From contig BROG01000348.1 in the NCBI GenBank assembly GCA_030159075.1, forward strand, positions 296,001 to 360,000: a DNA stretch of 64,000 nt, given 5' to 3'. This DNA comes from Atrina japonica (lineage: Eukaryota > Mollusca > Bivalvia > Pterioida > Pinnidae). The position numbers and the translations under genes are program-made. The notes under the pieces were generated by a model that saw only the letters and a list, made by a program, of their open reading frames with translations, had not been told where the DNA came from and did no database searches. Shown piece by piece: positions 14,788-26,395 of the stretch. Each line of letters opens with the position of its first letter. The stretch's first letter is position 1.

Positions 14788-15957
14788 ACAGTTTTTCTAT
14801 ATGACATAAACACTCAAGTATCAAAGTGTACTTTGTGACCATTAAGCAGAACACAAATGTATTATACGCATATACACGTTTCGCTCTTACCTGTACGTGC
14901 AAATCAAGTAAACTTCTTTGGTCTACTTATTTATATACCAAAATGACAGTGACTTTCGATCGGTTTGCACAACAATTACTTAATGATGTATTTTATGATA
15001 AACGAAATTCAATAAAATCATAAAACACATTAATCATTTTACATCAAACAGAGTTGCAACGATAGCTTAATTATCGATTAGTAAAAAAAAACAACGTTAT
15101 ATTCTAAAATTAAATCGGCTGAGAAATGGTTTTGTTCAAAGACTTGCGCACTGAATACTGCTCTGTAACAAATGTTGTTAAGCCTTCAGATACAATTAAT
15201 TCTCTACTTAACGTTTTGATAGATTGTTTCAGCAGGGGGTGCGTTACTGGCGTTTTCAGTCAAGGCCAATGATAATCAGCATAGAATATGTAAAAATCGT
15301 CTGCTTGCTGTATCTCAATTGAAAGTTTACGATGTGTAAGAATAATACAGTGCACCATAGCAGTGGTTTCGTTTAGAACAAAATCAATTACACCTGAAAA
15401 CCTCGGCCCCATGGCACACTAAATTATTGATTGATAAAGATACTGTCTGAGGAGGTAGATTTAAAGAAGTATATTAAAGTTAATAAGAAATAACCTAGCA
15501 TGTTTGCAAGATATGTTCTTTAAAAGTTATTTGATATATAACAACTTATGAAATTCGATTTATTTAGCTAGCAAGCAGATAACAATAGGAAATTGCAAAA
15601 TGTATAGGATATCTTGGTTGTCACTTAGTTCTGATCTGGTTTTTTTTTGTCCTGTATGTAATGTAAACAGTTTTCTTTTCTGTGCATTTTCTTAATGAAT
15701 GTGAAAAACAGAAGTATTCTATACCAATATCTGTAATAACAAACCAATATACACTAGATAATAGCATTTTATTTTTCCACCCTTATTTTCATAAGTCTTT
15801 TGATCAAGTGAGGGCGTACCTTTTCGAGCCAGGAAATAATAAAACTGTGGAAAAAATGGAAATGATGACCCAAATACTGTGTAAATACTGTTTTATCCTA
15901 TACCATGTCCATCATACCCTAATAACTTAAAATAACCAAGTTATTATATTTCTTAAT
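14788..15957. other. Non-coding stretch
   Basis: No gene supported. Several short open frames (for example 15682-15930 plus) lack motifs. Confidence 0.45.
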
Positions 15958-16085
15958 TAGATCCGTACTCCTCCATAACACCTGATCCCACCTCTGGGTT
16001 TCCAGAGGTCCGTGTTTGACCAATGTCCACCATATTTGTTTGTTGTCTCCTAGACATCCTAACGATCAATACTTTGGATTTAACA
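15958..16085 (+). mobile_element. Fragment of dispersed RT-tail repeat
   Basis: It keeps the non-coding 3' blocks: 'ccgtactcctccataacacc', 'tgatcccacctctgggtttc', 'agaggtccgtgtttg' and 'agacatcctaacgatc'. The 5' and coding parts are absent, as expected for a 5'-truncated copy. Confidence 0.75.
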
Positions 16086-17935
16086 TTTTTGTATTTTTAA
16101 AATGTGTATCAAATATACTAGAACGTTTGACAGCTATCACTCAGCATTATGAAAAAATCAAGTTTATTGGATATCCGAGTTTATATTATGCAGGCCTCTG
16201 TCACAGAGTTGTATTATTTAGCTTTACCCTTAAAGTTATGAAGGCTGTCGCCTACCGTCATCTCTGAGCACCATTGTAATCAAGCTGATTACGTGGAAAA
16301 AAACTGTCAATTTATTTACGGAATGTCTGTGACCTATTTTCGGGTATATCCTAATCGGGTTTTATCCTTTACCATGAAAAGTTATGACAGTGATCTTAAT
16401 AAAACAAAAAAAATGTTTCAGAAATTTTGAGATATCGTCTCCTTCCTAAAGAAATATCATTTAAAACAAATGATTGCGATAAAAATTAACATGAGCAATT
16501 TCAATTGTAAATGTCATGCTGTACTCGTTAACATCGCGTCAAAAAAATTCACGTGGCATGAAAAATTAATACAACGATTCGGACAAGTTGCCCCCTAAAA
16601 GTAAGAAAACCAATGAAGATTATTCTAAGAACGTGTCTGGAATTACTCAAACTTAAAATAATAAGATATTAAATCGGGGGTGGGGTCCAAGAAATGGATA
16701 CCACAATCAAGCTGCATTGTATCTTTAGGAAGGATTATGCTCAGTTCATTAAATATAAAGACAATATTTCAGGCTTTGTTTAACTTATCAACCCTTGAGG
16801 TCACATTTGGACTCGCCCATTTTAAAGAATGGTTTAGTCTACTGTCAGAATTCAGGGGTGTATGATTTCGAATAAAAATATTATAATATTACATGGAATA
16901 TGAACTAGTTCTCTCCTTAATTAGGCCAATGGACCATATTTGTATTGATCTGGGTGAGTCTAAATGTTACCACAAGGGTTGATGAATTGAATAACAATAA
17001 TGAATATCAAAGACCACAAAGAGCAATATGATCGTTTTTGTTTGGTGTTTAGGTATGCTGATATCACCACAAATACACAGAGAAGAAGTGAAGATACATA
17101 GAGATACATCAATACCACATGTTGCATCCTGTTGTATATCTACTATGCAGGCAACGCCCATCTTGACCCCCAAAACCTTCACATATTCCTTTAATGAATT
17201 CAACCTTTCTACAGCAATCTAAATTGTAGCAGAATATTTTACTATTTCATGATATAGTTAACTATTAACACACACCCCTGCATATTTTACGGAGCGCCCA
17301 TTTCTCTTTCTGTTCTGGGGCCAATATATTGTGTTTTCGGTATTAAATGTTTGCGGTCACTAAAACCATGAGTAATGTAATGCAAGATTCAAAGAGGAGG
17401 AATTGAGGGTCCTGTACTTATGACTATATTGGAGTGGATAGTGTAAACACTAGATAAATGAGATAGCGTTAATTAAGCAGAAGCATATTCATCTCAAAAC
17501 AAGTTGATCAGTTTCTACTGTGTTTCAAATGAATTTATTATAATTACTAACCAAACAAGATTCTTATGTACTTTAATTAAAATCAAATTTACAGTTTTGC
17601 TTTGTATTCGCGCTAGGTTAAAACATATCTAATTTTGTACTTAATGTATCTATTTGGTAATTGTACCATACATTCAAAATATGGAGAGAGATAAAATGAA
17701 TTACACCAATAAATAACTAGATAACATAACTAGAGGACCATGGGCTTTGGCGGTCATCTAAGGTAAGTAGTTTTTAATACATGGATTATCAGGGGAAATA
17801 GTTTTTAGTGTCATAAAAGGAAATATATGCATATGATTTTAAACAATACATAACATGAATGAAAGGATTATTTCTGAGGGAAATATTTGAAAGATTGAGT
17901 AGTTACCTTACGTTAATAAAAGCAAATAAAAGACT
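16086..17935. other. Non-coding stretch with one ambiguous open interval
   Basis: No recognised gene. Between about 17030 and 17220 both strands are open (16967-17203 minus, 17028-17222 plus) and GC is slightly raised. No domain is recognised, so it stays unannotated. Confidence 0.4.
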
Positions 17936-17939
17936 GAAG

Positions 17940-18202
17940 CTCAGCATTTTATTGCAAGAATGTGATGTTACAGATAGTTACAGCAATCATTTGGTAACAA
18001 GAGTTACACGGTTGAAAAGATTGCATCGTCTCTAAAGATACATCTCAATTGGTTTTGAATTGTACCTAAGAATTGTTAGGGAAGTAATTTGAATGGATGA
18101 AGAACATGACGGGATATGCAATTTTAAAGACAGTCGGCACGGACGACGCACGATGACGGACAAAAGGCAATTAGAATACGTCAGTTCATAGGTGATCTAA
18201 TA
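17940..18202. repeat. Probable decayed dispersed repeat
   Basis: It ends with 'agtcggcacggacgacgcac', 'gatgacggacaaaaggcaat' and 'gatctaa'. This is a CpG-rich word set that I recall from common bivalve interspersed repeats, and it echoes 'gacgccgacaccgacgc' near 3432. Limits are uncertain. Confidence 0.35.
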
Positions 18203-18915
18203 CTCACATCTGAATTAATGGCATTTGAAAAGTTCATTATACAACAGTTATTCAGTTAACCAACTTTAAATATTTTGACAAAAACTAGGTTTAACTGCTC
18301 CAAAATCAAATTTTTAATATTCATTAATGCAATTTGGGCGTAGCTAAATCTATTTTCCGGTTTATGTGATTTAATTAGAACTAGGTTTAATTCATTACTG
18401 CTATTTGTACGTCCCATACACATGGCAACATATATCTGACGAATTAATATGCTATCTGACACCTATACAACTTCTAACTGGTCAAACTAAAATGTTCTAC
18501 ATTCGGGGAATATATGCAGTCAGGAAAAGTATAATAATTCAACATCTTGCACCTACTCTGTAATAGATATTCCGGATACAAGAGAAATATTGTATAAGGC
18601 ATGGGGTTGTATATCGTGTTTTATTTAATTAAATCAAATTAAACATAATCTTAACACCGGTAGACGAATCATTGAATTTTCCCATTCGCGTTCGACTGGT
18701 TTACTTGTACTGATAATAGCTGTTGTTATAATAGAACATCTTTCGAGCTGTTTGAGGAGCTATGGTTTAAGTGTATGACCATAATATAGGTATTGATAGG
18801 TAAACAATATATCTTTATATTAAAACTGTAATTTTATGAAAACACCAATAAGTCAATGCATTGACTGCTTTGTATAGACAGACGGACAGACAGATAGATG
18901 TATCGATCGGTAAAA
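18203..18915. other. AT-rich non-coding stretch
   Basis: I see no supported feature. Confidence 0.45.
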
Positions 18916-18916
18916 T

Positions 18917-18965
<49 letters not shown>

Positions 18966-18966
18966 G
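18916..18966. repeat. (GATA)n microsatellite
   Basis: About twelve GATA units, preceded by a degenerate GACA/GATA lead-in (from about 18880). Confidence 0.97.
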
Positions 18967-21195
18967 GATGGAGATAGATGGAAAACTATTACATAACATT
19001 ACATATTATGTATACTGAGGTTATATACAGACAAAAATAGATGTTCCCTCGCCTCCGACTATCATGATATTTATACAAAATGCCATACCTTTCCATGTTT
19101 GCTTCGTGATATATACGACTTTACTCACAGCTCTTCTTTATCCTGTTAAAGCTACCAAGCAGACGAACAAATAAGAGGTGTTTATCTACATTAGACAAAT
19201 TGTTATTTTATTTTGAAATAAATCGATTCTGCAAATAAAGCCAATTATCCGATATGAATATATCCTTGGCGCGTTTTGTTCCCATTTAGGTAAACAACCG
19301 ATGTACGTCATCAAGGAGTAATTTGTGTTTCGAACGGCTTCTTGTCCAAACGACAAACAAAAAAAGCGGGAACGCACATACAACAACACATCATCTTCTA
19401 TCGCATTTTATTTTCCATACGTGAAAGGAAATGGTTGACATTTAAATGAAATCGATATGATATTGACAGTCATAAATTGCAATGTCTTGTTTGTAACAAT
19501 TAATAATACGTTTATCAACAAACAAACTAACGCAATCGATCACATTGTCGTAGAAGGAAGGCCTTGATTGGTGGATTAGAAAACAAGATGACATTGCTAA
19601 TAAAAATTTTAATTTGTCGTCTTTGGCAAATAGAAAAAAGTAGAATACGGTTAATTTCATGTAAAACATAATTATGACTGACGGCAGACCTTAACTCTTG
19701 ATCACCAAACCTTTCGAGAGAAGTACTAGTAGTCGAAACAAATAAAGGTTAGTAGTGATTCAACGTTTGTATCGTCGTGCCATGCGAAGGAATATATGCA
19801 TATATGCGCAAAAATATGCGCAAAAGTTTACAGGCATTTAAGGCGAATAGTTCTGGAAAGGACTGTGACATTATTTAGAATTTTTTAACTGTTTAATGTC
19901 CCATGATTTCGAATTGAAATTAAATCTTTAAAAGAAATATTTATTTTTTCCCTGAGTAATTGGTAGAAAGTGTCTGTCATTGGTACTCCAGTATAAGATA
20001 TAAAACTTCAAAATTGATTCGTTAGACTATGACGTCATAATTGGTCTTTGGTCACATGGTCCACTATTACGCCGAGTATTACGCTGTATTCAATCGAACG
20101 ACCAAAACATCCATAGTTTCTCTATAAATATGAACATTTAACACAATATATTGACAAAGGTTTTAAACTTAGCAAATTCCTTTGTCTGAACATATTTTGC
20201 ATTTGAGATAAATAGCTTTTGAAACAGTTGTCCAATTGCGGGGCTGTTTATCTGACATAAGCACACAACATTCGTGCCCTTTTCACGCTTACAGAAACGT
20301 CAGTTTAAATACTGTGAATATAGGCTCATAGGCTTATTGCCAACAAACTGAAACAGGAAGTTAATTTTAAACGACATCTGGAGGCAATACTCGATTGATT
20401 TACAGATAAGGCGGGATAACTCTATTCTCAACTTAGATCAATTCTCATGTGATTAGCTTCCTGCTTAATTTCTCAGAAGTAGTATCGAAGACAATTTCTA
20501 ATGTACCGTAGTTCGTTCCAGTATTTTTCTTTATTACAGGAGTGAGAAATTCCAGGCATCCAACCTTGTAATAAATTGGATGTTTCCCATAATGCATCTC
20601 CATTTGTTCTCATTTCCGTTTTTTCACTATTTGTCTTTTTCTTCCCCAGAAAAAAAAACGACATTGCTTACACATCTGTATCTCTTTTAAAATGAGAATT
20701 TATAATAAAACGAAAAGAATATGTCGCAAGAATAATTAACGAATATACAAAATAACATTTCACAATATAATCAACTTTCTCGCACTCTCTCATATGTATG
20801 TATACATACATGTCTCTTTACGCTCATAAATACCTTGATCTGTGTTTTCCAGAAAGTATAATATGCGCGTATATCGTTGAATAATTTCTTTTCTTTCTTT
20901 TTTTTCTTTCGTCTTTGACACATTTAATTTTCATCGTGTTATCAATACCAATCTAAAGACTGACACCGCTATTAAATTAATACATTCATTGAAAATTGTG
21001 ACTATGATTAGCATTTTCAGTAATAAATCCCGATCATAGTCAAAGATGTTGATATCATAATCAATATCCTAATTCATTTCTGACCAATATCATGACATGG
21101 TAATGATTCCCTAGAGAAACTAGCAACACATTTGGCCTGTTAAATCTCTCATGGATCATATACGATCTATTCAAACTTAAAATGTATAACAGCGT

Positions 21196-21198
<3 letters not shown>
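18967..21198. other. AT-rich non-coding stretch
   Basis: No gene supported. An 18-bp perfect palindrome 'atgtatgtatacatacat' lies at about 20794-20811 and is probably chance in AT-rich sequence. Confidence 0.45.

Positions 21199-21283
<85 letters not shown>
21199..21283. repeat. (CT)n microsatellite, copy with shared left flank
   Basis: About 85 bp of CT. The left flank 'tataacagcgtgatc' also precedes the CT array at 24603, together with a matching 'gatctat.caaac' block upstream. The two arrays therefore descend from one carrier repeat. Confidence 0.95.
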
Positions 21284-21285
<2 letters not shown>

Positions 21286-21297
21286 GCCATTATTAGC

Positions 21298-21405
21298 TTA
21301 TGACCTCTGAAAATCTAGAAGTGGGATCGGGTACCATGGAGGAGTACGCATCCCCTGTTCATCGGTCACACTCGCCGGGAGTCCAGTCACATTAAAATGA
21401 AAAAA
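21298..21405 (-). mobile_element. Fragment of dispersed RT-tail repeat
   Basis: Minus-strand 3' blocks are present: 'acctctgaaaatctagaag', 'gtgggatcgggtaccatgga', 'ggagtacgcatcccctgtt' and 'catcggtcacactcgc'. It stops shortly after the 'gagtccag' block. Confidence 0.75.
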
Positions 21406-21474
21406 GTGACTCTGAGGAATAAATCCTCTTCAATAAAAAAGAAACTTGTAAACTTGTATGGTTTACTTGTCTAG

Positions 21475-21520
21475 TGTTTTTTTTTTTTTTTTGTCAGTTC
21501 GTTTGGTTTTTGGTTTTTGG

Positions 21521-21571
<51 letters not shown>

Positions 21572-21573
21572 TC
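21475..21573. repeat. T-rich tract and (TTA)n microsatellite
   Basis: A poly-T run and 'ggtttttggttttt' words lead into about 45 bp of TTA repeats. Confidence 0.95.
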
Positions 21574-22367
21574 ATTTTTCTATTTCGGGGTGTTTATCTT
21601 TTGACTTCATCCAGAAATTATAACACACCATTCCGTACTCAAAAACATATGTAAACATTCTGCAGAGGAGAGCCAGAAAGAGCTTGTTATAAAAGCTTAC
21701 GGTTAACACTGTATGCACTGTGTTAGGTTAGGCAAATGCTAGTTATTTTTAAGTAAAAGTAATACATATAAACGCTTAACGACGATGACATCATGACCTA
21801 CCTGCACTTGAATACTAGAATGTCATTATAAGTCAGAAAAATGACAATAAAAAAACTAACAACAGGAAATTATTAGCATAAAAAATGCCGTTTCAGTGTC
21901 TGCTAAAATGCAATAAAGAGACAACAAAGAATCAAAATCAATTCTATAAGTATAGATGTCATAAAATTCCTTTGTAATATTTAAAAACAAAATACATGCG
22001 TGATCTTTTTGCACTGATGTATGTCAGATATTAATTGCAATCACGCACATGGCTATCTCCCATTCCTAGATTTAAAGTACACGAGAATATAGAACCGTGT
22101 AGGTGAAGATAAAAGAAACTGACATCGATGCACTTTGTCTATTTCAGAGCAGTAGTTGCTCATGTTAACAATTTTGATAACTGATATCAAATTATACAAT
22201 ATATACGTATCATATGAATATATATTACTGATTAATTTGTGGAGAATTGTAGAACCATACTTTTGATATTTGGAATGTTAAAGTAGTCCCATAAGAGATC
22301 TATATATACACATTTTTGCCATGATGACATTTTACTTTTTATCAATATAGGAAACTGGCATGGTAAT

Positions 22368-22369
<2 letters not shown>
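21574..22369. other. Non-coding stretch
   Basis: I see no supported feature. Confidence 0.45.
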
Positions 22370-22465
<96 letters not shown>

Positions 22466-22547
22466 AAGCAATACCTTTATAGATTGGTTAGAGAGAGAGA
22501 AAATGTAAATCTCAATATCTCTCTCAATATAGGAAACTGGCATGGTA

Positions 22548-22632
<85 letters not shown>
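22346..22632. repeat. Duplicated unit carrying (AT)n arrays
   Basis: The sequence 'caatataggaaactggcatg' plus 'gtaat' occurs at about 22345 and again at about 22525, each time directly followed by an (AT)n array (22370-22461 and 22551-22632). A segment including the array start has been duplicated in tandem over about 180 bp. Confidence 0.9.
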
Positions 22633-22634
<2 letters not shown>

Positions 22635-22672
22635 TTAGCATTATAATGAAAATTATAATGAAAATCTCTCTC

Positions 22673-22673
<1 letters not shown>

Positions 22674-22731
<58 letters not shown>

Positions 22732-22740
22732 TTGTGTGTG
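22674..22740. repeat. (GT)n microsatellite
   Basis: About 65 bp of GT with a minor interruption at the right end ('atgtttgtg'). Confidence 0.97.
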
Positions 22741-22990
22741 GCCTAGATCTCCTTGATGAGATTGTAAAAAATTTAAAACACATTGATTGTCTTTAAATTA
22801 TTAGAATTTCATAAAGAAACACATTCTACAAATAAAGGAGTAACATTAATACAATCTACGTTGTAAAAAAAGGAACTTGTTTGGAGGAAAAACAAATATC
22901 AACAATATGATCGAAGGTCACTTTCTTAAGTATGTATTACTACGACAGAAACGATGATCTTGAGCATTTGTTTTGGTCTGTTTTGTAAAA

Positions 22991-23265
<275 letters not shown>

Positions 23266-24295
23266 AAACTCCCAGAAAATCTACTGGCTTTTACATTTCC
23301 GAGTACAATATATTTTAACATTTCTCTCGTTTTCATTGTTTTTCGATGGATTTCAAATATCAATCAGTATGTTATTACGATTGGATTTGTGATGACGTCA
23401 TTGACGTATTTACAACCGCGACAAATGATAAAGTAACAATAAAACAAATATGGCTACGAATTGCATTGTAAAAATGAGACATGTACAAAATGAAATACAG
23501 TTAATGTGATGAGACAACAACTAATAAGACGCATTGATTTACGGACGTAACAAAACTCCATTCCGTGTTAGGCTCCATTATTATAAAGACTAAATATTGC
23601 ATTGTCCTGAAATTGATTTTTTGAAAAGTAACCATGTGACATGTACATTGTGTATATACATCGACTGTTCAACTTAGGATCTAGATTGTAATTAGCTTCT
23701 TGTGACCTTTATAAATGTCATAATTCTTCTTTTTTTCTAACACAACATACCGCCACTTTATCTGCATTCGAAGTGTTATATTTACTAGTTCTTATCCCTT
23801 CAAACCCTATCGACCATAACAGACCAGTCTTAAACAAACGAAATGAGCATGTCACTCAGATATACAGGGGTCAATCGGTTTTTAATACCATTATTATGTA
23901 CATGTATTAGAAGCATCAGCGTCGGAAGAAAATTGAAAGTGGGGGGCTAAACCAACTTAAAACACATACACACGCCAGAAACGTCTATGTCCTATGTTTA
24001 TATTTGCAAAAAAGTGCCCCCCCCCCCCCGGTTCCGACGCCTATGAGAAGTATTTGACACTTGTGTTTCTGTCTCACGTAATCTTGATTTTTTGGACTTG
24101 TCTAATACCACTTTCTTTTCAGAAAATCTAATTAAAAATTGGAGCTCAACTGGTGAAGTCTAATTTGACAGAAACGATCGTCTTGAGCATTATAACTTTG
24201 GTATTATGTTAATAATATTAAAGAATCAAACGGTATAGATCCTATTTCACTGAAAAAAAATAAGTGAATTATAAAACCACAAATTTACTAGCTAC
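23266..24295. other. Non-coding stretch
   Basis: No gene supported. It includes an 11-bp C run near 24010, a decayed relative of the 89-bp piggyBac-type MITE (about 23792-23882) and the second copy of the 40-bp dispersed block (24170-24213). Confidence 0.45.
23792..23882. mobile_element. Decayed relative of the 89-bp TTAA MITE
   Basis: 'ccctttcaaaccctat.gacc' followed by 'agaccagtctta.acaa' and ending in 'ggggtcaatcggtttt' matches the two intact 89-bp elements in order and spacing. The terminal TTAA and inverted ends have been eroded. Confidence 0.55.
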
Positions 24296-24462
24296 AGGTA
24301 AAGTCGAACTTACCCATAAAGACCACTAAAGGGAAGATGCGAAAGTAGCTGCTATAGACAAGTGTCTTTATAAAAGATTTATTCATCATAAAAAGTTAAC
24401 AAAAGTTAGGTTTGAATCTTATACAGAGGTGGCTTTAATGCAAGTTTGACTGTACTGTGTTT
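24296..24462. mobile_element. Palindromic MITE-like repeat
   Basis: The left end 'taaagtcgaacttacccata' plus 'aagaccac' is roughly complementary to the right end 'gtggctttaatgcaagtttg' plus 'actgta'. The same right-end block recurs at 62148-62191, and a divergent full-length relative lies at 50642-50822. Non-coding, about 165 bp. Confidence 0.55.
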
Positions 24463-24600
24463 ACTCTGTAATTGGTAATTGAAAAGACATAACATTCCAA
24501 GCAAACGAAATTGGAAACAACAGTCAAAACAAACATCTGGGCAAGGCTCTGGGCAAGGCTCAATAAAAGATCTATACAAACATTAAATATATAACAGCGT

Positions 24601-24602
<2 letters not shown>

Positions 24603-24688
<86 letters not shown>
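24603..24688. repeat. (CT)n microsatellite, second copy with shared left flank
   Basis: About 86 bp of CT preceded by 'tataacagcgtgatc', as at 21183-21198. The right flanks of the two arrays differ. Confidence 0.95.
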
Positions 24689-24691
<3 letters not shown>

Positions 24692-25149
24692 TGTTTGGAA
24701 AATGTTTCCGACATCTACTATACATGTAAGAATGCAGTTAAGTCACAAGAAGTCACAGAAACCCGACTCCTCAACATATCATAACAGCCAGCATCTGGGG
24801 TGTGTTCCATCACTATGACATCTAACTCCATTTGACTGTTGCAAATTATTCACATTCGTGTTAGAACAGCAATTTGTAGATGCTGCAGTACCATCAAAGA
24901 CATGAGACTAAAGTTTTTGGCAGCATGTCAAAAGAGCAGACGATATGACAAAGGGTAGTTGCCAGACGATAAATACAGATACTTTAGACAACTGAATGTC
25001 ATCGTCTGCCCGAGACTGCCAAGTTATTGTTTTAGTGCTGACTTCTGTGTATGAATTATTGTATTACATTGCAGGAGTGTCCGTCATATTACTATTTATT
25101 TATGTGACAGATATTTTCTGATATTTGTTCTTGTTTATTTTTCTTTCAT
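24689..25149. other. Non-coding stretch
   Basis: I see no supported feature. The stretch has moderately balanced composition but no open frame of note. Confidence 0.4.
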
Positions 25150-25495
25150 TTAAAGGGAAATTAGCTGTGGTTTTTAATTGTCTTTTTAATACTTAGATTG
25201 ATATACAATAACAAAATAAGGTATATACAGGCATAAATATTCTTAAATTCCTATATATTTTTTAAAAATTGTTTTAGATTCCCAGGTTTTACACTTTTTT
25301 AATTACCGTTTATTAACTCAACCTTACTATTTGTAACCACACTGGGCCTAATCTTATTTTCACAAAATATATAGGAATATAAGGTTCCTATCCCTGTGTT
25401 TAGATCATATTTGTTATTGCATATCAAGTACAAGTAGTAAAAGTAGAAAAAATCGAAATAATTTATTTTGGTAAACACAGCCAATGGTTCTTTAA
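25150..25495. mobile_element. About 350-bp TIR element (family D), uninterrupted copy
   Basis: It starts 'ttaaagggaaattagctgtg' and ends with a near-complement ('ggtaaacacagccaatggtt', 'ctttaaat'). The interior matches the copies at 58978-59470 and 63088-63691 in order: 'cttaaattcctatat', 'actcaaccttactatttgta', 'ttattttcacaaaatatata', 'tatcaagtacaagtag'. No open frame. This 346-bp copy gives the unit length against which the two nested insertions in the other copies can be measured. Confidence 0.8.
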
Positions 25496-25889
25496 ATCCT
25501 TTTTCGATTTGTATATTCTGTGAAAGCTCTCATAGAATGAATTTCATATTTTATTATTCAAAATCTTTTATTGGCAGCTTAAAGTATTAATTCAAAATCA
25601 TGTGGCACCTAGGCGATCATTAACTTGATTCTTTTAAATCTTAATTTAATTTTTAATCTATTTTGATAAGTGTTTGTAATGATTTTCCACAACTATTCCT
25701 GAATCACATATTGGTTTAGATAAATCATGTATAACGTGAAATATTTTAATTAGATTAATTATAGAATTTGATAGAAACCTAAATAAAATCCTGTTGGAAT
25801 TGCCAGATCTGGAAATATATTGTCGGCAGCCTTAAAATTTTATTATTTTTATCCGTTAGTCACCCGCATATGGAGTTTATATTTCACAA

Positions 25890-26099
25890 ATGATCCGATA
25901 TGCCAGGGCGTGTACAACATATGAAGATTTCATATACAGAGGTAAACTACTCACTGACAAATTATTGACACATGGATATCGAAAACCGCGTTTAATTTCA
26001 ACGTTCCGCAAATTTTACGGTCGGTATAATAATCTTGTTTGCGACTACTCTGTTTCACTAAGTGAAATGTTGAGTTGCCTTTTCGTTGGCGGTTGTTGA
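25890..26099 (+). pseudogene. C-terminal fragment of reverse-transcriptase-type protein
   Basis: The open segment is about 69 codons with the ordered blocks YARACTTYEDFI, GKLLTDKLLTHGYRK, STFRKFYGRYNNLV and SLSEMLSCLF, then a stop. I recognise this as the tail found downstream of reverse-transcriptase domains in many bivalve predicted proteins (recalled, not searched). The RT core itself is missing here. The apparent ATG is only a chance internal Met of a 5'-truncated copy. Similar but broken versions lie at 1293 and 62484, and the stop is followed in all by the same non-coding 3' tail. Confidence 0.6.
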
Positions 26100-26395
26100 G
26101 ACGTCTGTACCAATTGTGACGAGGATACACTCCTCACTTGTTTCATTGGACTTGGCTGTGGACTCACGGCGGGTGTGACCGGTCGACAGGGGATGCTTAC
26201 TCCTCCATGGCACCTGATCCTACCTCTTGGTTTCCAGAGGTCCGTGTTTGTCCCTTTTTACCGGATTTGTATCTATGTCCTGGACATTCTATTGATTTAT
26301 ACTTTGGTATCTGAAATTTTTATATTAGGGTCGACTCTAGTACTTGGCATCAATTCGGGACGATATAACTCCAACGAACAAACTCGTAGGTAACT
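25895..26395 (+). mobile_element. Best-preserved copy of dispersed RT-tail repeat
   Basis: It consists of a coding tail (to 26099) plus a 3' non-coding tail with blocks 'gacgtctgtaccaattgtga', 'ctgtggactcacggcgggtg', 'gaccggtcgacaggggatgc', 'ggtttccagaggtccgtgtt' and 'tgtcctggacattctattga'. The 62484-62880 copy is nearly identical over most of its length, so both moved recently. A 3'-anchored, 5'-truncated structure fits target-primed retrotransposition. No poly-A tail is visible. Confidence 0.8.
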
